Position numbers and translations under genes: made by a program
Part shown: positions 1 through 6,734 of the stretch, in pieces
Layout of the letters: each line of letters opens with the position of its first letter
Numbering within the stretch: the stretch's first letter is position 1
Notes under the pieces: model-generated
The model's database searches: none
What the model was told of the DNA's origin: nothing
What the model saw: the letters and a program-made list of their open reading frames with translations, nothing else
From: Gammaproteobacteria bacterium
GTDB lineage: Bacteria; Pseudomonadota; Gammaproteobacteria; GRL18
Length of the DNA stretch: 36,466 bases
Assembly: GCA_027076245.1 (NCBI GenBank)
Contig: JALTKC010000492.1
Span: 1-36,466, forward strand
Direction: 5' to 3'

Positions 1-741
1 GCCGCACAGATAAAAACTGAAGTTAAAAATGAAACCTTCAGTAAAATTAATGCCCTGACCAAACAGAACAGCATTATACTTAATGATCAGCTTACCCGGA
101 TCAGACAATCCATTAAAGAAATAAAGGCACAACAGTCTCAGGAACAAAGCACTTTAAATACCCCACAGACAAAGTCTGAAACTACTGCTGACACCGCGAC
201 ACTTAACAACAACCCCCAACAGGAACTTCTGCAAGCCCGGCTGGCGGCGCTGGAAACAGCTCTGAAAAAAGAGCTTCAGGAAGAACTACAAAAAGAACTT
301 AATGGTAAAACAGCCGGTTTAAAAGAGGAGCAGAGCCAGCTTAAACAGTCTGTCAGTCATTTATCAGAGAAGGTTTCTCAGATAGACAGTAAAGTGACTG
401 AACTTGAGAAAAACCTGCAAACATCATCTCAAACCGCTACCCCATCAAACAATACAAAGTCCAATACCAAAAAGCAGGCCATTATTCCTGTCAGCAGCAT
501 AACCACCCCATTTTATGCTGTCCAGGTTTCCGGCTCCTGGCAGACAGCCTCCATTAAGGACTTTATGCTTAAACATCAACTGGTCAATAAGGCCGCCATT
601 TACCAAACGGAGCTGAATAACAAACCCTGGTTTATTATCCTTATAGGCAACTATCAAAATTTTAAGCAGGCCAGACAGGCTCTAAAAGCATTACCTGAAG
701 ACTTAACACAATTAAAACCCTGGGTAAGAAAACTGCCTTAA
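1..741 (+). CDS. DamX-like SPOR-domain protein, 3' end (partial)
   Basis: The reading frame is open from the first base of the window, so this is the C-terminal 246 residues of a longer protein. The first 140 or so residues are rich in Gln, Glu, Lys and Leu and look like a coiled coil. They are followed by a short Ser/Thr/Asn linker and a C-terminal SPOR domain (about the last 80 residues) ending in a 'PWVRKLP' tail. SPOR domains bind denuded septal peptidoglycan. The position of the domain and the tail resemble DamX, an inner-membrane division protein whose N-terminal membrane segment would lie outside the window. The stop codon overlaps that of the convergent aldolase gene. The SPOR assignment is firm; the DamX identity is inferred, because the N-terminal part is missing. 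Confidence 0.8.
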   Translation, partial: AAQIKTEVKNETFSKINALTKQNSIILNDQLTRIRQSIKEIKAQQSQEQSTLNTPQTKSETTADTATLNNNPQQELLQARLAALETALKKELQEELQKELNGKTAGLKEEQSQLKQSVSHLSEKVSQIDSKVTELEKNLQTSSQTATPSNNTKSNTKKQAIIPVSSITTPFYAVQVSGSWQTASIKDFMLKHQLVNKAAIYQTELNNKPWFIILIGNYQNFKQARQALKALPEDLTQLKPWVRKLP

Positions 742-1955
742 AAAGCCACCTTTAAAGAAGTCACTGTCAATTCAGGTGAGCGTGGAGAGACTCTTTGCTG
801 AATCAGGTTCAGAGTATTGTCTTCCAGGGGTCTGAACAGCTTGCGTTTTAAGGACTGGAAATCGGGGTGGGTCTGACAGGATTTTACAGCTTCCGGGTGA
901 CAGAATTTTATGGTCCAGGAATATTTATAATGACTGTCATTATCCATAAGCTCTGATACCAGCACTTCCCTGACACCGGGAATGCGGGATAAAACAGCCT
1001 GAACCTCATAGACTGTGCTTAGGGGCAGTCCCTGTTCTGCAAAGGGTTTATAAATCAGTAGCTGTTCTACGGGCTGCCAGATATGGCATTGTGACAGCAC
1101 TTCTGCAGCCCGGCCGGCTGCTCCCCACAGGCGCAGGTATTTCTCAACATCAGAGGTAATGGCTGCTTTGCTCATATTCTGGATCTGGCTGTAGCTAATA
1201 CCGATGGTGCCCCGGGTGCTTTCTCTGAGTTTTCTGGCGGCCAGTTCAGAAATGCCGGTAAAACAGTTGATTTTGGCAACACCATTGCTGATTAAGCGAT
1301 GATACTGGCTGTCTGAGAGGCCGCTGCCACCGTGGATTACAAGAGGCATTTTCAGGGCTTCATTAATTTGTTTTAGACGCTGATAATCCAGTCTCGGCTT
1401 GCCTTTCATTCGGCCGTGTACGGTGCCGATGGATACCGCCAGACAATCCACTCCAGTACGTTCCACATAGGCTTTTGCTTCAGCCAGAGAGGTATAGGCC
1501 AGTTCATCACAGGCTTTGGTCTGTTTTTCTTCGGCCTGGGGTACATAACCCAGTTCACCTTCTACGCTGATGCCGCAGGCATGAGCCATTGCTACTGCGT
1601 CTTTGGTGATCCGGGTATTTTCAGAAAAGTTCAGGTGTGAGGCATCCACCATAATGCTGTTGCAGCCCAGGCGGATACCGTCTGTAGCTGAGTCAATGCT
1701 TTTACCGTGATCAAAATGAATGGCTACCGGCACCTGTGCCCTTGCGGCAGCGGCTTCTACGGCCGGCATCAGCAGCTGTACATCAAAATCGTCAAAATGA
1801 TGTTCACCGACACTGAGAATAACCGGTGCCCGTGCCCGCTCTGCCGCATCCATAACCGCTGAGAGCATTTCCAGATTAATCAGTTCAAAGGCACCTACCG
1901 CATAACCATGGTGATAAGCATGGTTGAGCATATCCTTCATATCTGCAAGCGGCAT
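738..1955 (-). CDS. cbbA: Class II fructose-bisphosphate aldolase fused to a Dabb-like domain
   Basis: Residues 1-285 form a class II (zinc) aldolase barrel of the GatY/KbaY/Fba type. Visible motifs are HFDHG (H80-G84, with catalytic Asp82 and zinc ligand His83), EGELG (133-137), GTVHG with His180, and VIHGGSGL with His208. In the Calvin cycle such an enzyme makes fructose-1,6-bisphosphate and sedoheptulose-1,7-bisphosphate, which fits its place as the last gene of the cbb operon. Residues about 295-395 are extra: a beta-strand with 'LLIYKPF', an 'IPGV' turn and a 'HPDFQSLKRKLFRPL' stretch resemble a dimeric alpha/beta barrel (Dabb) domain. The SD 'TGAGGT' includes the stop codon of the upstream gene, so translation is probably coupled. 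The symbol is given from context; substrate preference cannot be read. The canonical 'NIxTD' motif is here 'NCFTG'. Confidence 0.85.
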   Translation of the reverse strand: MPLADMKDMLNHAYHHGYAVGAFELINLEMLSAVMDAAERARAPVILSVGEHHFDDFDVQLLMPAVEAAAARAQVPVAIHFDHGKSIDSATDGIRLGCNSIMVDASHLNFSENTRITKDAVAMAHACGISVEGELGYVPQAEEKQTKACDELAYTSLAEAKAYVERTGVDCLAVSIGTVHGRMKGKPRLDYQRLKQINEALKMPLVIHGGSGLSDSQYHRLISNGVAKINCFTGISELAARKLRESTRGTIGISYSQIQNMSKAAITSDVEKYLRLWGAAGRAAEVLSQCHIWQPVEQLLIYKPFAEQGLPLSTVYEVQAVLSRIPGVREVLVSELMDNDSHYKYSWTIKFCHPEAVKSCQTHPDFQSLKRKLFRPLEDNTLNLIQQRVSPRSPELTVTSLKVAF

Positions 1956-1961
1956 TATGTT

Positions 1962-2315
1962 TTACCTCAATTGTTGCTGTAATGCTTCGGACAGAAAATG
2001 CAGACTGGGCTCCCGCATTTTACTGGCCATATAATGATAATAATTCAGGGTGCATTCGACCGGCGTGTGCAGACTGTCTCGCCCCTTATCCTGAAAATCC
2101 ACCCAGGCCAGAATGGGCAGGTCGTATTTATTTTCATCCACCACCACCCAGCTGTCTTTTTCTATGATAAGCACCATGTACTCAAAATCCGGTATGTCCA
2201 GACGCAGAGGAAAGTTCAGGTGCAGTTTTGCCCGCCGCCATAGATTATATAAACCAGCATCTATCTGGTGAACTCTGGCGGCAAAAACAGGCATATCCTC
2301 AATGCGAGTGGTCAT
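1962..2315 (-). CDS. Unknown protein in the RuBisCO operon (117 aa)
   Basis: I do not recognise this family. It encodes 117 residues with no signal peptide or membrane segment and is rich in Tyr, Trp, Leu and acidic residues. The middle ('FEYMVLIIEKDSWVVVDENKYDLPILAWVDF' region, about residues 44-75) alternates hydrophobic and polar residues like a beta-sheet, and the ends look helical. It lies between cbbO (24 bases upstream) and the aldolase (6 bases downstream, with the stop codon inside the aldolase ribosome-binding site). An 'AGAAGGG' ribosome-binding site precedes the ATG. Tight packing argues for co-translation and a cytoplasmic role in carbon fixation, possibly with CbbO or the aldolase, but that is inference only. 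Confidence 0.75.
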   Translation of the reverse strand: MTTRIEDMPVFAARVHQIDAGLYNLWRRAKLHLNFPLRLDIPDFEYMVLIIEKDSWVVVDENKYDLPILAWVDFQDKGRDSLHTPVECTLNYYHYMASKMREPSLHFLSEALQQQLR

Positions 2316-2339
2316 ATACCCTTCTCCCGGACAGCCACA

Positions 2340-4685
2340 TTAACCTGTTAAACTGGCGAATAATAACGGCAATTGTTCCGGCAGACGATCCACATGATCC
2401 ACAATGGTATAGTGGCTTTCACCAAAAATGCGTTTTACATAACTGTCGGCATTGGGATCCAGGGTCAGGCAGTAAGTCAGGACGCCATTGCTGTAGAGTT
2501 CCTCTACGGCCTTTTTGGTGTCATGGCGTAAATGCTGCGGATCCTGCTCGTCAATATCCGCCGGTTCTCCGTCGGTGACCAGTAGAATCAGCTTACGGCG
2601 TTCCGGCTGTTTAAGCAAATGATATCCGGCATGGCGTAATGCTCCCCCCATACGGGTGGACAGGCCGCCGGTCATACCGGCTAAACGCGCTTTGGCTTCA
2701 TCATCGTAATGCTGGTTAAAATCCTTAAAGCGATAATACTGAACATCATGACGGCCATCAGAGGCAAAACCATGAATGGCAAAAGGATCGCCAATCCCTT
2801 CCATTGCCGTGGCAACCAGCGAGGCAGCCTCCCGGGTAAGCTGTAAAACGGTTTTGTCTGATTCGCCGATGGTCTCATTGGTTGACTCCGATAAATCCAG
2901 TAATACCACAATTGACAGGTCTCGGGTTTTAAGCACATTACGCATGGTAATACGCGGACTGGGCTGTTCTCCCATACGAATGGCAATCATGGCATCCACC
3001 GCGGCATTGATATCTACTTCGTCCCCGTCTTCCAGACCACGCTGGCGCTGTACGCCGGCCGGTGCCAGCAGGTCAATGATCTGCCGGATACGATGGGCAA
3101 TGGGTTTATGCTCCACCAGGATCTGTTCTATATCTTCCGGATCCCCTTTGGGCATTCTGCGTTCATACAGGGTTACCCAGTCCGGGCGGTGCAGCTGGAT
3201 CTGGTAGTCCCATTCCTGATAGTGGAACGGATCAGAAATCGGCTCCTTACCCATGATTTCATTAAAGCTGGTAGCGGTATCCGTCAGATCATCTTCATAC
3301 ACCCGCATAACATCCGAACAGGTCCAGATCTCCTGAGCATCATCACCGGCCAGTTCACAGTCCACTTCATGAGCCATCATCAGCGGGCTGACCTTGTAGC
3401 GAACCTGACGCTGGCTGGCCGGCAGGTATTCGGTGCCGTTGTTCCAGTCGATGTCTTCAAAATGCCAGACAATGCGGTTATCATCCCGGTACGGAATACG
3501 GTAACGTTCCAGAATACGCAGGCTGGGCACGGCTTTGCGGCCGGCAAAAATATTGTACAGCTCCACTCCCATCAGCCAGGAGAAATGGTTATCCTCTTCA
3601 TGCTCATGAACTTCATTATGAAACTTTTCGACAAAGGTATTGAGTTGTTCGTCATCCCCTTTTATGTCACTGTCCAGTAACTGCAGGGCCAGTTTTTCCA
3701 GTATGGGTACGGTTTCATGCTCAACCGGCTCATCGTAATCTGCCATCATCAGTGAACGCCAGAGTTTTTTCAGACCGGGAAAGCGCTTAACCGCCATATA
3801 TTCCACCCGCGCATCTTCCAGCAGACCGATAAAAAACATCTGCGCAGGACTGAGCTGTTCGGCGGATACAGATTTTCTGCCGTACATCATGTGAGCGGCC
3901 ATATGAGCGGCCGTGGCACGGTAAATTTCCAGGCCGGGAATATCACCCAGATCATCCAGAGCATCGGGCATGTGCAGGATACGGTCTTCTACATAGGGAC
4001 GAAAGTCCGTATAGTCGGCACCGGTAGGCCTCAGAAAAAAGTCCCGCCCCCATAAGGCACGCAGATAAAAGTTAATTTTACGCTGGATTTTGACAAACAG
4101 GATCCCCCGCCGTTCTTTTTCCAGCATGGCCCGGCTGTCAGCTGATTCCAGGTTGAAGTAAGCGGTCAGATTATTAAAATCACGACGATAGGCCTGGGCA
4201 CCAAAGTTCGCCCAGCGGCGCAGACCGCTCAGGGTCAGCTTGGACAGCAGTTCATCAATATGACTGAGCATGGGGCGCAGACCACGGGCAGCCGTGGAAG
4301 CCAGCTGATGGATCAGGGTCAGATAACCCCGGACCAGCTGAGCATCCCCAAGATGCCTGGCCGCTGTAGGCAGACTGGACAGCATCAGGTTAATCACCTG
4401 CCCGGAGGTCATAGAGGAGACTTTCATGGCGGCGGTGATGACATCAGAAATAATGTCCTCACCGCATTCTTTGGCTACAAGGGGCATTTCCTGCAGATAG
4501 GTGATGACCAGTTCATGCCCTCTTCCCAGTTTGCTCAGCGCAAGGGCACCATCCATATAATCAGACAGGCCTGCAGGCGACATGATTCTGGCCGCTTCGT
4601 GAAAGGTACTGTCAAGAATATCCCGCACTTCCGGAACCGTCTGTTCCAGAAATTCTGAATAATCTTCCAGTTTAATGGATGACAT
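2340..4685 (-). CDS. cbbO: RuBisCO activase adaptor CbbO (VWA protein)
   Basis: The 781-residue protein has a long helical N-terminal region and a C-terminal von Willebrand factor A domain (about 590-780). The VWA domain has an intact metal-ion-dependent adhesion site, D597-L-S-E-S601, and a 'LVTDGEP' strand. In the characterised CbbQO systems, CbbO recruits the hexameric AAA+ motor CbbQ to inhibited RuBisCO and uses the MIDAS to bind an acidic residue of the large subunit, so that tight-binding sugar phosphates are released. Length and architecture match the family. The start ATG at 4685 has an 'AGGAG' ribosome-binding site. The gene follows cbbQ after an 88-base spacer that carries a hairpin. 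Confidence 0.95.
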   Translation of the reverse strand: MSSIKLEDYSEFLEQTVPEVRDILDSTFHEAARIMSPAGLSDYMDGALALSKLGRGHELVITYLQEMPLVAKECGEDIISDVITAAMKVSSMTSGQVINLMLSSLPTAARHLGDAQLVRGYLTLIHQLASTAARGLRPMLSHIDELLSKLTLSGLRRWANFGAQAYRRDFNNLTAYFNLESADSRAMLEKERRGILFVKIQRKINFYLRALWGRDFFLRPTGADYTDFRPYVEDRILHMPDALDDLGDIPGLEIYRATAAHMAAHMMYGRKSVSAEQLSPAQMFFIGLLEDARVEYMAVKRFPGLKKLWRSLMMADYDEPVEHETVPILEKLALQLLDSDIKGDDEQLNTFVEKFHNEVHEHEEDNHFSWLMGVELYNIFAGRKAVPSLRILERYRIPYRDDNRIVWHFEDIDWNNGTEYLPASQRQVRYKVSPLMMAHEVDCELAGDDAQEIWTCSDVMRVYEDDLTDTATSFNEIMGKEPISDPFHYQEWDYQIQLHRPDWVTLYERRMPKGDPEDIEQILVEHKPIAHRIRQIIDLLAPAGVQRQRGLEDGDEVDINAAVDAMIAIRMGEQPSPRITMRNVLKTRDLSIVVLLDLSESTNETIGESDKTVLQLTREAASLVATAMEGIGDPFAIHGFASDGRHDVQYYRFKDFNQHYDDEAKARLAGMTGGLSTRMGGALRHAGYHLLKQPERRKLILLVTDGEPADIDEQDPQHLRHDTKKAVEELYSNGVLTYCLTLDPNADSYVKRIFGESHYTIVDHVDRLPEQLPLLFASLTG

Positions 4686-4732
4686 AAGTGAATACTCCTA
4701 TTCCCGGTTCACAATGAGATTAGCGTTATGGT

Positions 4733-4766
4733 CGGTCTCTGTTTTTAGAGATGTTTTCAGAGACCG
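4733..4766. other. Hairpin between cbbQ and cbbO
   Basis: A perfect 9-bp inverted repeat (CGGTCTCTG at 4733-4741, CAGAGACCG at 4758-4766) encloses a 16-base loop. No uridine tract follows on the minus strand, so it does not look like an intrinsic terminator. A role in mRNA processing or stability that sets the CbbQ:CbbO ratio is possible but inferred. Confidence 0.5.
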
Positions 4767-4773
4767 GTACACC

Positions 4774-5580
4774 TTATCCCAGGAAGGTCTGTACTGCGGC
4801 ATTGAGGGTATCGCGCATATCCGGATCATCGGTCAGCGGAGTGACCATAGTAATACTGCAGGCCGCTTCTGGATCAATACCCTTGGCAATTAACTGTCCG
4901 GCATAGACCAGCAGACGGGTCGAAATGCCCTCATCCAGACCATGTCCCTTAAGATTACGGGCACGATGGGCAATCTGCACCAGTTTTTCTGCAATGACAC
5001 GCTCCACACCGGATTCCTTGTGGACAATATCAACTTCGATTTCAGTTTCAGGGTAATCAAAGTTCAGACCGCCAAAACGTTGCTTGGTGGACTGCTTCAG
5101 ATCTTTCATTAAGCTCTGATAACCTGGGTTGTATGAAATGACCAGCTGAAAATCCGGATGAGCTTCAATCAGCTCACCTTTTTTATCCAGCGGCAGAGTG
5201 CGACGATGGTCAGTCAGCGGGTGAATAACAACCGTGGTGTCCTGACGGGCTTCGACCACCTCATCGAGATAGCAGATTGCGCCAATTCTAGCAGCCGTGG
5301 TTAATGGGCCGTCCTGCCACTTGGTGCCGTCCTTATCCAGCAGGAAACGTCCTACCAGATCCGAAGCGGTCATATCTTCGTTACAGGCCACGGTAATTAG
5401 CGGACGCTGCAGCTTCCAGGCCATGTATTCAACAAAACGGGACTTACCGCAGCCGGTAGGTCCTTTGAGCATCATGGGCATACGCACATTGTATGCGGCC
5501 TCATAGTGCTCGACTTCCTTACCCGTTGGCTCATAATAGGGCTCGTTTTTAACTATATACTGTTGTGCATCTACACTCAT
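4774..5580 (-). CDS. cbbQ: RuBisCO activase AAA+ ATPase CbbQ
   Basis: A 268-residue MoxR-family AAA+ ATPase, the motor that partners CbbO to reactivate inhibited form I RuBisCO. Walker A is GPTGCGKS (about residues 40-47) and Walker B is ICYLDE (about 102-107). 'SYNPGYQSLMKDLKQSTKQRF', with its Arg, matches the sensor 1 and arginine-finger segment of CbbQ/NorQ proteins. I place the start at the ATG at 5580, because 'AGGTGGG' lies about 7 bases upstream. The longer GTG start at 5592 would put that ribosome-binding site inside the gene. The gene is separated from the small upstream gene by about 280 bases containing REP-like repeats and an AT palindrome, so a separate promoter or RNA processing site could exist there. 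Confidence 0.95.
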   Translation of the reverse strand: MSVDAQQYIVKNEPYYEPTGKEVEHYEAAYNVRMPMMLKGPTGCGKSRFVEYMAWKLQRPLITVACNEDMTASDLVGRFLLDKDGTKWQDGPLTTAARIGAICYLDEVVEARQDTTVVIHPLTDHRRTLPLDKKGELIEAHPDFQLVISYNPGYQSLMKDLKQSTKQRFGGLNFDYPETEIEVDIVHKESGVERVIAEKLVQIAHRARNLKGHGLDEGISTRLLVYAGQLIAKGIDPEAACSITMVTPLTDDPDMRDTLNAAVQTFLG

Positions 5581-5684
5581 AATCTTACCCACCTGTGGTT
5601 TTAACGGATTACATCTATTTAGTATTCATCCATTTCTTAAATGGCTTCTCTCACCCAATAGGTTAGAGAATAAAGCACCTTCAA

Positions 5685-5768
5685 CCTGGGAGTGCGGGCA
5701 TCTTGCCCGCATCAAAAATAACGTGCAAACTGGCATGTTAACGTGGGCAGGATGCCCACGCTCCCAGG
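5685..5768. repeat. Inverted pair of REP-like palindromes
   Basis: Two diverged copies of a roughly 29-base element lie head to head at 5685-5713 and 5740-5768. Each begins or ends with CCTGGGAG and contains a hairpin of the form GGGC-ATCYT-GCCC. A third copy lies at 9285-9313, downstream of cbbR. The paired, inverted, intergenic layout is typical of REP/BIME elements mobilised by RAYT transposases. No transposase is present in this window. Confidence 0.75.
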
Positions 5769-5786
5769 ATGTTGCTCTATTTTTAA

Positions 5787-5811
5787 ATATTCATATTAAA
5801 AATATGAATAT
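5787..5811. other. AT-rich perfect palindrome
   Basis: An 11-bp perfect inverted repeat, ATATTCATATT and AATATGAATAT, is separated by AAA. It lies upstream of cbbQ and downstream of the small gene. It could be an operator or an mRNA hairpin; nothing identifies the protein that might bind it. Confidence 0.4.
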
Positions 5812-5859
5812 ACGGTTGGACACTAAATAGCAGCACTCCTGTGCTTAAGTAAATGAGGT

Positions 5860-6171
5860 TTATTCCTCATCACCAGTTTCAACTTCTCCACTCCAGCCGG
5901 CCTTTCTGGCCTGTTCCATGGCACGGCCATGAATTTCATTATGACGCTGACGTAAATCATCCGGTAAGTGACTGACCAGACAACCGTATTTATCCCATTG
6001 ATCATTGACCTGTTGTAACAGCGCATTGATACGAGACAGATCCCAGCCTTCACAGGTTTCTGTTTCCGGTATTAAACCGAATACCTGGGCATCGCGGATA
6101 ATTTTGCCGATATTCGTCATACCGCCATTGACGTCTTTATCAACACCAATATATTCCTGAGGTTTATTCAT
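5860..6171 (-). CDS. Small unknown protein between cbbS and cbbQ (103 aa)
   Basis: A soluble 103-residue protein with no signal peptide or membrane segment. I recognise no named domain. The N-terminal part has Gly and Asn ('DKDVNGGMTNIGKIIRDA'); the middle and end look helical, with conserved-looking 'ETCEGWDL' and 'LPDDLRQRHNEIHGRAMEQA' stretches, followed by an acidic tail (EVETGDEE). It sits in the RuBisCO operon after the hairpin that follows cbbS and before cbbQ/cbbO. That points to a role in RuBisCO assembly or activation, which is inference. Ribosome-binding site is weak (AGAGAAA). Confidence 0.75.
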   Translation of the reverse strand: MNKPQEYIGVDKDVNGGMTNIGKIIRDAQVFGLIPETETCEGWDLSRINALLQQVNDQWDKYGCLVSHLPDDLRQRHNEIHGRAMEQARKAGWSGEVETGDEE

Positions 6172-6228
6172 CGGGTTTCTCTAAATTTTAGTCTCAATAT
6201 CTTTTTGAATAGCTAAATTTTTAATCAA

Positions 6229-6292
6229 TTTTTTATAAAAAGCTGTTCCGCCCACTAAACTGGAAACGGACAAGGGCGCAGGCAGAACAGCT
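6229..6292 (-). terminator. Terminator-like hairpin after cbbS
   Basis: On the minus strand, AGCTGTTCTGCC (6292-6281) pairs with GGCGGAACAGCT (6252-6241), 11 of 12 positions, and is followed directly by TTTTATAAAAAA. The loop is 28 bases with internal pairing (CGCCC/GGGCG). A second small hairpin, CTGCTA/TAGCAG, lies at 6317-6334. Together they probably end or trim most cbbLS transcripts, letting only a fraction continue into the small gene, cbbQ and cbbO. Confidence 0.6.
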
Positions 6293-6358
6293 CATTTTTA
6301 CAACTGCCTTTTATAACTGCTATGCTTTTAGCAGCTAAGACATTCAGTGCGATGGATA

Positions 6359-6706
6359 TTAATCCATCTTGCCACGGTAAATAACCATGGCCGCACCAGC
6401 AGACTGTGCAAAGTTGTCAAATCCTAACAGACGCACATGGTTATTTGGATGTGCGGCATGGCAGGCTTCAACTTCTTTTAAAATCACATCTACATCGGTT
6501 TCACCGAACATAGGCAGTTTCCACATGTACCAGTAATGTCCTCCGGCATTTTCTGGTTCAGTGTGTTCAATACCAGGGTTCCAGCCCTTGCTCACGATGT
6601 ATTCGATCTGAGCGCGGGTCTGTTCTGGTGTGAACTCAGGCAAATATGAAAAAGTTTCAAATTTGCGGCTTGAGGCATCGCTCAGGCTGGATTGATAATC
6701 TTGCAT
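6359..6706 (-). CDS. cbbS: RuBisCO small subunit, form IA
   Basis: A 115-residue RuBisCO small subunit, the usual length for form I. It shows the family's 'FSYLPEFTPEQ' start, 'EYIVSKGWNPGIEH', 'YWYMWKLPMFGETD', and the C-terminal 'VRLLGFDN' stretch. Eight copies assemble with eight CbbL subunits into the L8S8 holoenzyme. It lies 28 bases downstream of cbbL with a strong AAGGAG ribosome-binding site, so the two are co-transcribed. No carboxysome shell genes are nearby, which agrees with a free cytoplasmic form IA enzyme of the CbbQO-dependent type. Confidence 0.98.
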   Translation of the reverse strand: MQDYQSSLSDASSRKFETFSYLPEFTPEQTRAQIEYIVSKGWNPGIEHTEPENAGGHYWYMWKLPMFGETDVDVILKEVEACHAAHPNNHVRLLGFDNFAQSAGAAMVIYRGKMD

Positions 6707-6734
6707 TTTTAATGCTCCTTATTACTTTTTTAAA

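Larger units (their letters stand above)
5615..5830. other. Spacer bounded by a 9-bp inverted repeat
   Basis: CTATTTAGT at 5615-5623 is repeated in inverted orientation as ACTAAATAG at 5822-5830. The 198 bases between hold the two REP-like elements and the AT palindrome. I see no target-site duplication immediately outside and no coding capacity. This may be a small non-coding insertion, but the repeat is short enough to be chance. Confidence 0.3.

Noticed and set aside
2776..3680. Open frames on the plus strand opposite cbbO
   Set aside because: They are shadows of the cbbO coding frame with no ribosome-binding site or recognisable domain.
5685..5768. A CRISPR-like repeat unit
   Set aside because: Only two inverted copies, each itself palindromic, without regular spacers or cas genes; REP-like elements explain it.
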